Assembly: GCA_961205875.1 (NCBI GenBank)
Contig: OY540810.1
Span: 38,130,001-38,194,000 of the forward strand
DNA length: 64,000 nucleotides
Reading direction: 5' to 3'
Origin: Sialis fuliginosa
Taxonomy: Eukaryota; Arthropoda; Insecta; Megaloptera; Sialidae
The translations under genes were made by a program, and so were the position numbers. The notes under the pieces are model-generated. The model saw only the letters and a program-made list of their open reading frames with translations, made no database searches and had not been told where the DNA came from. This document shows positions 20,529-32,500 of the stretch, in pieces; the first letter of the stretch is position 1; every line of letters starts with the position of its first letter.

Positions 20529-23500
20529 CTATAATATAAAAAAATGTTATAAATAAAATTATACAGTAAATAATATACATATAACAGAAAATATTTTGAA
20601 AAAAATAAAATAAAAACACACAATAAAAACAATATAGTAGCGTACCCAGAAAAAAATTCGGAGGGGGGGGGGTAATTATTTTTTTTGTATCACAATTTTA
20701 CAATTGTTAAATTAAATAAAGTATATTATGAGGAGGGGGGGGGGCTAAACCCTAACACCTCACTTTGTCCCTTTGGGTGTGCCACTGGATAAATATTAAA
20801 TCATTTTGAGTAGCTTGTAATTTTTGAATAACTTTTAAGAATTTTATGTAAACATAAGACCTAAAATTTAGTAAATAACAAAAAAATATACATGAGATAT
20901 CGCTTGCGTGAAATTAAGGCTAAATAGCAGCTGTAAGACATAAAATCCATGAAGAAGAAGAGGTTAGGTAATACAGATTTCTGTTATGATAGTCGATAAA
21001 ACAGGTCGCGCGTACAAATTTTACTCCCATTTTTCGTCATACAAAGTAGCCTATTTCCTTCCTCAGAATACAAGCTATCTCCCTGCCAAATTTCATCAAA
21101 ATCGGTTCAGCGGTTTAACCGTGAAAAGGGTACAAACAGAGAGACAGACAGACACACTTTCGTATATTGGTATGGATACATGGTTCATCTGAAAAAGTAC
21201 AACAAATCCAAAAATAATTTTATCTTATTACATGCTGATTTCTTTTTTAGCGCTGATAAAACAAGAAAAAAAGGGAAAGTCAATATTAAGGAAAAAACAG
21301 TTTTTATTGATCTTTTAATTGACGTTTTTTCTATAGATAACACGTTCACCTACCTGCAAGTCTATATTTTTCATCCCTCCCTTTTCATTAAATATATCCA
21401 CATTATATGTCCACTCCTTAAATCTACTTAACACTTTATAGGCCAGTTGGAAATTCTGTTATTAATTATTTTAAATATATTGTTTGTATTTTAGTTGATA
21501 GCAATATTATATACTCATAAATAGTATAAGTTATGGCAGCTATATGAGCAAGGTTTACTGTTTTTGTGATTGACGGGCTTCTTTCTGTAATTCTCATCAG
21601 TGGTGTAGATAGCTTTTTGCGATGGGGGGGGGGGGATTTTCTTGTATTTTAGTCGATATTTGTATGACGTGTTGAAGTTCACTGCAGGAAATTTTACTAA
21701 AAAATTTTGAATTTTTGATTTCGTTAAAAGTATGTTTATTGTATAGAAAATGACGTGAAAAGTTGAAATTTTCAAACCGCAGGTCTTTATCTCAAACCGT
21801 TCTCGAGATATAGCCTCTCAAAGTTTTAGTTTTTTCAAATTTTTGGAGAAAAAAGGTCATAACTTTTGAACGCGTGATCGGAATTGATTTTAGTTGACGG
21901 ATTTGAAATCAGCGTGTCAAAATCTATATAATGACATGTATAATACTTTAAAATCCGACAAAAAAAATTTGGCCAAAAATCGACATTTTTTTAAGATGTA
22001 TATTGAATTTTTTTGATTTTTCGTGAAATTTTTTTTTTCGAATTTTAAGGTATTATACATGTCATTATATAGATTTTGACACGCTGATTCCAAATCCGTC
22101 AACTAAAACCAAGTCCGACTACGCGTTCAAAAGATAGAGCCATTTTTCTTCAAAATTTTGAAAAAACTGAAACTTTGAGAGGCTATATCTCGAGAACGGT
22201 TTGAGATACAGACCTGCGGTTTGAAAATTTCAAATTTTCACGCCATTTTTTATACAATAAACATACTTTTAACGAAATCAAAAATTCGAAATTTTTTGGT
22301 GAAATTTCCTGCAGTTGTAAAAGTTAATTTGTGTAGTTGAAAAATTGCAAGTAAAAAATAATAAAAGGTTACTATAATTTGTAAGAGAGAAATATACCAA
22401 GTGTATAGAAAAAAGTAAAAAAAATAAGGTATTTGCTGCTGAGAAATTTTCTTAAAATAACCCATAAATATTTCTAATTCAGTACATTTAATTAAAAAAT
22501 AGCCATTACTGGGGTCATATCCATGACTAGTGCCAGTACCTTATTCTTTTATAGAGAGTCGTTTGACGAAACGTTGGCCGAAATAACGATCAAGATTTTT
22601 TTCGATTTGTATTTTATCCTACTGGCCGGTAAAGTGTTAATATGTTTTCAAGATTGTATAATAACAAACGACAGTGCTCACCATCGATTGTGTTATCGAG
22701 CGTGTTCTCGTCAGGCTGTAGGAGGTGGTGGAGTTCCTTCCCCCACGAAGACTTACACTCTGTGACCACAGCGTAGACTGGCACTGAAGACAATTGGGGG
22801 TTCCTCCCGTGGAGAAAACTGCTCGCATTACGAAGCATCGTATCTGGAACGATTATCTGATGTTTATTGCGTGCGAGTGCGTGCGTGCGTGAGTGTGAGC
22901 GTACGTGTGCGTGTGTGATTGTGGGCGTGAAGTTATGTAAAGATGACCACTCATGGGAATGATTTTTTATTAGATTTTTGTATTTTTTGTTTATAGGTTA
23001 AATTTTACTGATTTAAAAAAAATGCTTCAAAGGGTTTTAAACAAGGTAAGTTAATGTACAGGTTGCCTCAGTAGTTTTTGACCAATCAGCTTTTTACTCT
23101 TCACATTTGGGCACCCCAGATGACGTATTTCCCTCTCTCGCACCGAGCTACTGAGGCTACCTTGTACTTTACATACCTTGGTATTTAATTATGTTAAACT
23201 TGATATAAAATTAAATAATGAAAAAGATAACCGATGATGTTTGTTTTAATATTTTTGTATCTGTTGTAAGCGATTCTGACCTTTAGGGTGGCAGACGACT
23301 TCTGTAGCCCATAGTACATAATGTGTATGCTTTACTTTAGGAAGTGGGAGTAAAGACTGGAGAGAGATTAAATAAAGATAAATCGGGTTACGAGTTGTTT
23401 TTGTTTAGATCCCGGTAATTCAGTTATAAGAGAGTACTGGTCATGTAATACTTTAAGCGTTTGCAGAGAAAGAATTAAATAGGTATTGTTTATCTCTTTT

Positions 23501-26500
23501 AATCTTGATAAATATGTGAGGTTGAAGATGATATATTTGAAATGATAAAATTAATTTTGTTTACATTTTTTATGTGTAGGATAACTCCTATTTTTATTTA
23601 AAAAAAGTTTTTCTTTTTTATACATGCATGAGATGTACTGTATATGACGCTAGTGGTTTTTCACAATTATTTCAATATGGAAAAATGTATAACAAACAAC
23701 AGACAAAAATTATGGTTATGACTTATCAAATACAACGATAAAACCATAAAAATTGTAAGAGTTTAGACGTGTTTCAATAGCAATGCTATCATCATCAGAG
23801 TCTTAATGACACTAAAAAAGTGTTAGTGTCTTTAAGATTCTGATGATGATAGCATTGCTATTGAAACACGTCTAAACTCTTACAATTTTTATGGTTAGGG
23901 AGTTAGGGGATTTGTATTTGAAAAAAAATTAATACACTAAAATATCAAGAAGTCTCCATGATTTTTATAAAATAATGCATTGTAATCAGTGACGTAACCA
24001 GCGTAATGAAAGAGGGGGGGGGGGAATTGTGACATTGCTTTATATGTAAAACTGTTTTCTCTACATTTTTATTCCAATAAAATATTTTCATATAAGTGAT
24101 ATTTATAGAAATTTCCGCTTGATATTTGAAATTTGAACCTAAAATATGACTAAAGAATTTTGATTTTAGATTTCGTTAAAGTATATACAAAAGTTAATTT
24201 AAAACATGATATGTTAAATTATGTCACGAGCGTGATCGGACGTGAGAAAAAAATACAATTCGTGAGCAAAAATTACCCACCCGTTAAAATGTATTTTTTT
24301 AACAAGATCAGTATTTTGCTATTGATTTATAGCTGTACGAGTATAGTAGAAAACATTGTCCTAGTAAAAGAATATAGCTATTATTTATACTTGATTAATG
24401 TATGTGTATAGAGTAATATTGGGAAAGTTTCATTCGAATAACATCGAAAATGAATTTAGTATACATACTGATATCAATTTCAACATTATGACTGTTAAGT
24501 AGATATATTAAATTATCCTAAAGGCTTGTTTACACGGAGCCAGTAATTTAGTAGTTTAGTCAAGTGACAAGTAATTTTATACGTGTAAACAGCAAGGCAA
24601 GTAGAAAATCAAGTTAAGTAGTAACTAAACGGTTTAGTGATTTAGTGGACAGTAGAATAGAATATGTTCTATTTTTCGGTTTAGTAGCGGTTGCAAATGG
24701 CCGCCAGAGCTGTCAAAATATATAAGTATTATTTATTCGCGATATATATTTATTGTTATTATTACTAGTGAAGCTGATTCATTGTAAGTTATTATTATAT
24801 TTATTATATATTATTTATTATATTAGTTCAAACAAAGATCAGATCAAAAATCCTTCACTAAATACTTGCCAACATGTAAACGCACTATCTTTACTTGACG
24901 ATTTAGTTGACTACTTGTCACTTTACTAAACACAAAATTACTGGCTCCGTGTAAACAAGCCTTAACGTCCAGTATTATCAAGTATAACTAAATTCTCCTT
25001 TAACTAACTGTCATATTATTAACAGAACCAAGCATAATATATTTAATCAAATGAGATTTTAATTTTCTACACTATGTTTTTACAACGTATATTATGTACA
25101 TTTTTCATTGAGAGCCTTAATATTCATTTAAATCACGTTTGTTATAGACAAAATTTAGGTTAAAGGAGCTTTAAATTGATTGATAATACCGGGCATAAGT
25201 GTCAAAATTTATTTAATCAATGAAAATAAGAAGTATATATCTACTTTATTATTTAATTGTTATTTATTTATTTATATTTATTTAAAAGTAATAGCATTAA
25301 TTAAGAATGATATATTTAAACAAATAATACCCAGAATAATGTTATTATGGTCAGTGGCCTAATTTCAGAGAAGAAAACTGAATGTTTTATATCAGATCAA
25401 AACAACGCTAATTATACGAAGATTAGCACGTTTCAGTTTTATATCGAAAAAATAACATTCAACCTTTTTCACCACGAAAACTAGCACATTTGATATTTCG
25501 CCGCGAAAACTATATATAAAGGTTGGTTCGTTTTGGGATACACATATTTTAAGAGCTGATTCTTTGGCTCATTGTGAGTAAAATATTGTACGGAGGTATA
25601 TATGATTTTTAACCACGAAAATTATCACATGTGAAAAGTAACGCATTGAAATATCAATGAAGAAAGCTTCTATGTTTTAAGCAGAGAAAGATGGGGGGCG
25701 GGAGGATACTACTTTGTAAAAAAATTGTTTATTGATTTAAAATTTTAAATGATCCCTAAATTTATTTTTGCCAGTAATTCGAATGCGGCTTTCAAACTTA
25801 AATAGCGTTTTTCTCGAAACCATGTTTTTTGAACTGACCGTACGATAAAATGACCCTTGATTTTGCGCTCACAAGGTAGTATTCCCCCCCCCTTAAATAA
25901 TAAAATTTTAACTAATCTATAGATACACAAAAAAAATTAAATCAAATACAAATGCTAAACGTGTAAATCTATATAATATTTCTATAAATTTCAAATGTGC
26001 TAGTGTTCATTTAATAATAATAAGAAGAAGATACTTTTCGTAAGAAAATTGAAACGTAATAATCTTTGTAAAGGGCTCTATACACCACCCAATTTTCAGA
26101 GCCGATTTGTAGGGAAGTACATAGAATGGGGGTAAATCGGGTACTGTTATAGTAAGTAGCGTTTTTTATATATAATCGCCCCGACTTGCCTATACACAAC
26201 CAGGGGCGCCGACTCCATGGGGCTTAAGGGGCTCAAGCCCCCCCAATAAATGATGAATATTTAAGTTTATACATTAAGATTTAACGGATAATTTTATATA
26301 GGTTGCCAATACATATGTTAGTGAGTATATTTTGTAAAATCATGTTGTCATTATGAAAAATTATTAGAATTATGGAGATTTTTGGAAAGTTAACCGTTTA
26401 GGCAAGTGAAATATATAAAATATAAAAATTTATTTTGTACACAAATAAAGGCACAATAAAACGTAATGAAGGAGTTTATTTGCAGAATTGTTGTAGATAT

Positions 26501-29500
26501 TTTAATAGTTGATAACATAGTATACAAAATAATTAGATCAGGAAAAATTGTTAATGAAAAAAGCTTCTTACGTCAACTTTCTTGGGGGGTGGGCGGTACA
26601 CGGTATTATTATTTTGTCTTATATAAGGGAAAAGGGAGTCCAAAAAAATTGAGCCCCCCCAATATTTTTAACAAGTCGGCGCCCCTGTACACAACCCAAT
26701 CTGCAGGAATCCTGCAGATTGATTGTCAAATTCAGTGGTCTCTAGAGGCCTTAAGAGCGTCAATATATATGGGTCGTTTCAAAATTTGTTACAGATAAAC
26801 TTGTCCCAGAAGAAAAAACATTAATTATTGTTAGTTACATTCAAACTTAAATAATACATATTTTGGAATCAACAAACAAAGCACCGTATTATAAAACATC
26901 TTTTATAAAAAAAAATAAATCCCACTTAAAATTTTCCATTTTTCTTTATATAGAAGACAACTTTGTTACCTTTATTGACCACTATGTTACTTCACAAAAG
27001 TAATAAAATTTTAAGTGGGATTTATTTCTTTTTATAAAAGATGTTTAATAATACGGTGCTTTATTTATTGATTCCAAAATATTATCTAATTGTAAGTTTG
27101 AATGTAACTAACAAAAATCTTCTGGGATAAGTTTATCTGCAACGAATTTTATATATGTATATTAGGGTGTTTTTTTTATTTTTATTTTTTCGGTCCCGCA
27201 GGCCTATGTTTTAGCTTTAGATCAAAAGTTAATTGTTCCAAAATTTCAGACTCATGGATCAAACCTGTGGACGGCGCAAACTGAGTCTTTTTCCCATTTG
27301 ATTAACATGGGAAAAATTACTTTTTTACTTATGCATGAATATCTCGTTGAAAAATGTATTTATTTTAATTTCTTACAGTAGCATATCATAGATAATTAAA
27401 TTTCTTACAAAAAAGATCAATCGAATATTTTTAAAGATATGTTCGTTTAAACATTATCATAAAAAGTAAAATCCAATTTTTATGATAATTTTTAAACAAA
27501 CATTTCTTAAAATTTATTGGATTTATGAATTGAACACTTAATTCTCTACAAAATATTCCCTTGAGAAATTAAAAAAAATTTTTTTTTCAACAAGATTCAC
27601 GCCTAAGAAAAAAATTTTTTTCCCATGTTAATCAAATGGGAAAAAGACTCGGTTTGCGCCGTCCACAGGTTTGATCTATGAGTCTGAAATTTTGGGACAA
27701 TTATTTTTTAATCCAAAGCTAAAACATAGGCCTGCGGGACAGAAAAAAAAAAAAAACACCCTAATAATATATATACAATGTATTTTTTTAATTTAGATCA
27801 CAATTCACAATTGGTATTTTAAACGAACCGATATTTTTTGGAGTGACCAAATAGGTCTCCTCGGAATGTTGTCCGACCGGAAGAGACCTGAGTGAGGTGT
27901 TTCCGTTGTGCGATGGCGTCATGTTCTCCAGGAACTCTGTAACACTGCTTGGGAAGTAACGCTCTCCGGGCGCCAGCCAGACCATAGGCGCCCAGCGGCG
28001 CACCAACTCGGACACTGCAAACAAACAAATAAATTATCGTTGGGTAGTTATAAAAAAAACATTTTTATTATTATAAATCATGAGTTTCCAAGATTTTACA
28101 TATAGTATATCATTATTCATTTTCTCTTTAGTTCTCTTCTTAGAACGAAATAAATAAGTTGAGGTCAGATTTTTAAAAATATATTATTCTACAAACTAAT
28201 ATTATGAAAATCGAAAAAATAGACAATGTATGAAATATAGAAAAAAATATTCTACATATACAACTTTTATTTAAATAAACGGTATTATTTATTTTATTTA
28301 AAAAAAATAGTTTTACATTCCCGGGAAAAAATTTCAGACCTGAAGTGATCAAATCAGATCTTGATAGATCTGCATTTTGAGACATCATATTTTTTCATTG
28401 GTTTTTGATCTGTAGAGATCTACAAAGATCTACTGAGATTTCTAAAGATCGTTGAAGATCGTGATAGAGATTGAAACGTTGAAATTTCATGAAATTTCAA
28501 CGTTGAAAGTTCTTCAGAGATCTTTGTAAATCGTTGTAGATCTTTGCAGGTCTCCACAGATCAAAAACCAGTGAAAAATATGATGTCTCAAAATGCAGAT
28601 CTATCAAGATCTGATTTGATCACTTCAGATCTGAAATTTTTTCCCGGGTTATTAAAAAAGTTTTCTGAAAAAATTAATAGAATATAAATACTAGATAAAC
28701 AGATATAATAATATTTTTTACAACTTTTATTAACCCTCTCCACTTTGGAGATTTTTAGGGGCCTTGTCAACAAGTTTCAGTATGGGGGCCCTGTTGTGTG
28801 TCCTAAGTGTACAAAGAGTTAAAAACATTTTGCTTTCTCCCCATATCTGATGGAGTAGGGGAGCTATGTGATCATTTTTCAAATAAGAAAAAAAATTGTT
28901 TTATAAAAGTATTTAAATTTTTAAATACTTTAAAGCTCGATGTAAAACGTATATTATTATTTTATTATACGAACAAAAAATTACTATAAAGTGTGATTTT
29001 ACCTTGGGCATTTAATTTCCGCAATTCGTTAGGCGTACTATAATTATCCTGAAAATGTTAAACACGTGATTGTTTTTCCATGTACCGTGACCCAACTCTA
29101 TTATTGTTGGTATACTGATTTATGGATAGGAGGGGCTACAACCATAGGCTGCGTTTAAAATACACGATACAAAAATGTACTACCTCTATATAACATTATT
29201 TATAATCCGATTTTTGTAAAATTAAATGTACTGCATAATAAAATATAAAGTAAAAAAATTCGAATTAAAATTTGTAAGGGTTTCTGAATCACGTTCGACC
29301 ATTCAAAAAAGAAAAAGATAGAGTGTGCGTTGGATTATATTTATATCATCTCTACGTTTACTTATGTGAACCAAATTTTACACATTACGGTAATGTAGAG
29401 TGCGCAGTTCTTGTCTCTATGTCTATCTATGTGTATAACCATTTTCACAATGACGTCTGTGGGTCTGTCTTTCGGTTTGTAAAAACTCTACAGTTAATAC

Positions 29501-32500
29501 AATGAAACATACAAATATGAAGTTTTAAACTTAAGATTGCACCTCCTAAACCAGAAACTAATGTTTACTATTGTCAATTTTTGAATTTTTCTGATTATTT
29601 TTTTAAAAACGGTACTTAGAATAATATATAATAATTATAATAACAATAATATATAACAAAGTCCCCCTCCGCGTCTGTCTGTGCACGATTTTTTCAGTAA
29701 CTACTGAACCGATTTTATTCCGGTTTTCACTAATGAATAGAGTATTTCACGAGGAAGGTTAAGTAAATAATTTATGGATATTCATGAAAGTGGAACTAAA
29801 CAATCGTCGAAGGAAGTTTATTACAGATTAAATTTATATCCCCGAGTAACACCGGGTCCAATGCGCTAGTAATTTATATTTTAAAATGATTTTGGAAACG
29901 GTTGGCAATAAAAAAACTTGTGGTGGCTGTAACAGTTTTTTTTCAGAATTACACTAATTAGTGTCTTATTTTTATCAGGATATTAAAAAATGTATTTCAA
30001 AACGTAAAATTGTAATTAAAACGTAAATTATAATTAATATTACAAAGTTTTAAATTTACATACATGAACAACTTTTCATTTTCATTGTAACTAAATACAC
30101 CTACGGTTTCCCTCTAAATTAGTATAGTTTATATTAAAATCAATGCCCAAATTGTTTTTTTCCCTTGATGTTATTTTAATTTTTTTTTCGATTACGGTTC
30201 GGTGTAAATTCAATTAATTAACCTTTCTGTGAAATATTTTTCTACCCCTATAGTAAACACGCGTAGGTTGTGAACCAATATTATTTCATTTAATATATCT
30301 ATATACAGTAGAAATAACAGAATTTCGATAATTTGCGTTTGTTTTGTTAACTGTCATTGGGAGCGTTTACGTCTGATCAAAAAACGGAACAACGAGCTTT
30401 GATTGGTTGATTCATGGAATTTCTGGTGGAATGTACCAGAAATTAAAAGAATGCCATTTTTTAAGCGTGTGAGAAAGAAGTAACTAGAAAGAGATAGAAA
30501 CTAGTGACCAGGCTAACCAAAGAACTTTTATGTTCACTTCATCTTGAGTGTTTCTGCCAGAACACTAGTTTCTATCTCTTTCTGGTTACTTTTTTCTCAC
30601 TTCCTTACACGCTTAAAAAATGACCTTCTTTAAATTTCTGGTACATTCCACCAGAAATTCCATGAATCAACCAATCAAAGCTCGTTGTTGTGACCAATAA
30701 CACGCCGTTATATTATAAATGCGGAAATGTCTCTGTCTGTCTGTCTATTTATTACCTCTTCACGGCTAAACCGCTGAACCGATTTTGATGAAATTTGGCA
30801 GGGAGATAGCTTGTATCCTGAGGAAGAACATAGGCTTCTTTGTATCCCGAAAAACTTATTAGATAAACAAAAATGGGTAATAATTTTTTGTCGTAAACAC
30901 CTAACAAGCAAATGCGAAACTAAAAACCTGTTTTATCGACTATCATAATAGAAATCTGCATTACCTAATATAAATTCTACGCGAACAATGTCGTGGGTTA
31001 CAACTATCAAAATTTAAAGAATTCCAAAATTGATAAGAGCCAATATTCGTTTCCAGTTGTAAAATAAATTAATCTTAAATATAAAATTTCATTATCCTAG
31101 TTACCTACCGTGTTTACAGACAGACAGCATGGCGAAAATAGTCAGAATGGATTAAGGGGAGGTCAAAATGGATAATCCTATCTCGAATTCGAAAAAAATC
31201 GATTAGCAATACTCACTGTACTTCAAACGTATAAGAAAGTTAAAATATGAGTCACATTATTGGATATTAAAACGATCAGTTTTTTATGTTTTTATAAGTA
31301 AATAATACATAAATGGAACAAACAAAAAAATGAAAGATCAGTTTTAGAAAGCAAACATATTGATTTGTGTGAAAAATAACACAAACAATTTAATAACAGA
31401 TACAGCCTGAAATGAGAAAAACTGAATCGGAATAAAACCATTTGTAGAAAAAATAAATGTTTAGGAAAGTATAAAAGTTTCAAACTTGGATAATTTTTTC
31501 GACCAGAACCGGTTCAAAATTTATACAGATTCGCGAACTGTGTTATAATAAGTTGAAGTATCACTGTTCTAAATTTCATAGCTAATCCATAGATACTATC
31601 ACATAATTAATACCCCATTTGAAAGTGCTTGTTAACTAGCAAATTTGTTAGCTTCTTTATAATATCGTACATAAATGTAGAGCAAAAAAAGGTCACTATA
31701 ATTTGTAAGAGAGAAATATACAAAGTGTAGAGTAAAAAAAAGGTAAAATACTGGCACCAGTTATGGCCGCTATAAGAGCAAGGTTGACTGTTTTTGTGAT
31801 TTACGGGCTTCTTTTTTGTAATTTACATGAACTCATGTTATAAAACAAGTAACTCTTTATTTAATCTATTTAATTACCAAAGTCCCCCAATATAGTTTGT
31901 TTTTTAAATTATAGCATTTTATTTTGTTTATGTTTTTTCTTCAGTAATGGATAAAATAAAACCAGTAATGAGTACGCAGTTATGGACACTTGCTAATGAT
32001 TACAAAATGATAAGTACTACGACACAAAAGATATAAAAGAAATAATCGTCAAATTTGAAACAATATAAAGCAGTTGCTATGATAATATAATAATTAATAA
32101 ATAAATCATACTAATAATTACTTTAAATGTCCATCATTTTGACACCTATTGGCCGATTTTCATCAAATCACGCTATAAGACGGTTAAGTATATATAGATT
32201 AATATTCAGAAATGGTAGTAATCAAATATCAACAAATATTTCTGATTCAGTACATTTAATTTAAAAATAGCCATTACTGGGGTCATATCCAAGACTGGTG
32301 CCAGTACCTTATTTGCACTTGAAAATTTTTATTAAAATAACCTCTAGTATGTATGTATGCCCCTGATTAAAAGGCACATAGTAAAAAGATTTTATTAAAA
32401 AATTCACTATATTGTACACAAAATTATTTTATGTATAAAGCTAGGGAAAGCCGACCCTTTTCTTTACTGTATTTTCTGTCTTGCCGGCACATTTTACACA

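Larger units (their letters stand above)
20788..27828 (-). other. Vps62-gene intron 2, filled with repeats
   Basis: Besides the elements listed separately it holds a Helitron-like fragment (20970-21185, minus strand), a GT-rich low-complexity tract (22863-22930), a poly-G tract near 24014-24025, and fragments of the 7020-7570 family (25420-26080). No other gene is supported. Confidence 0.5.

Noticed and set aside
20529-20632. Hydrophobic extension upstream of Vps62 exon 3
   Set aside because: It lies beyond a good AG acceptor and is AT-rich intron translation. A better signal peptide exists at 34459 with matching phase.
22863-22930. GT-rich tract considered as a regulatory or coding element
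   Set aside because: Simple-sequence tract within an intron; no further signal.
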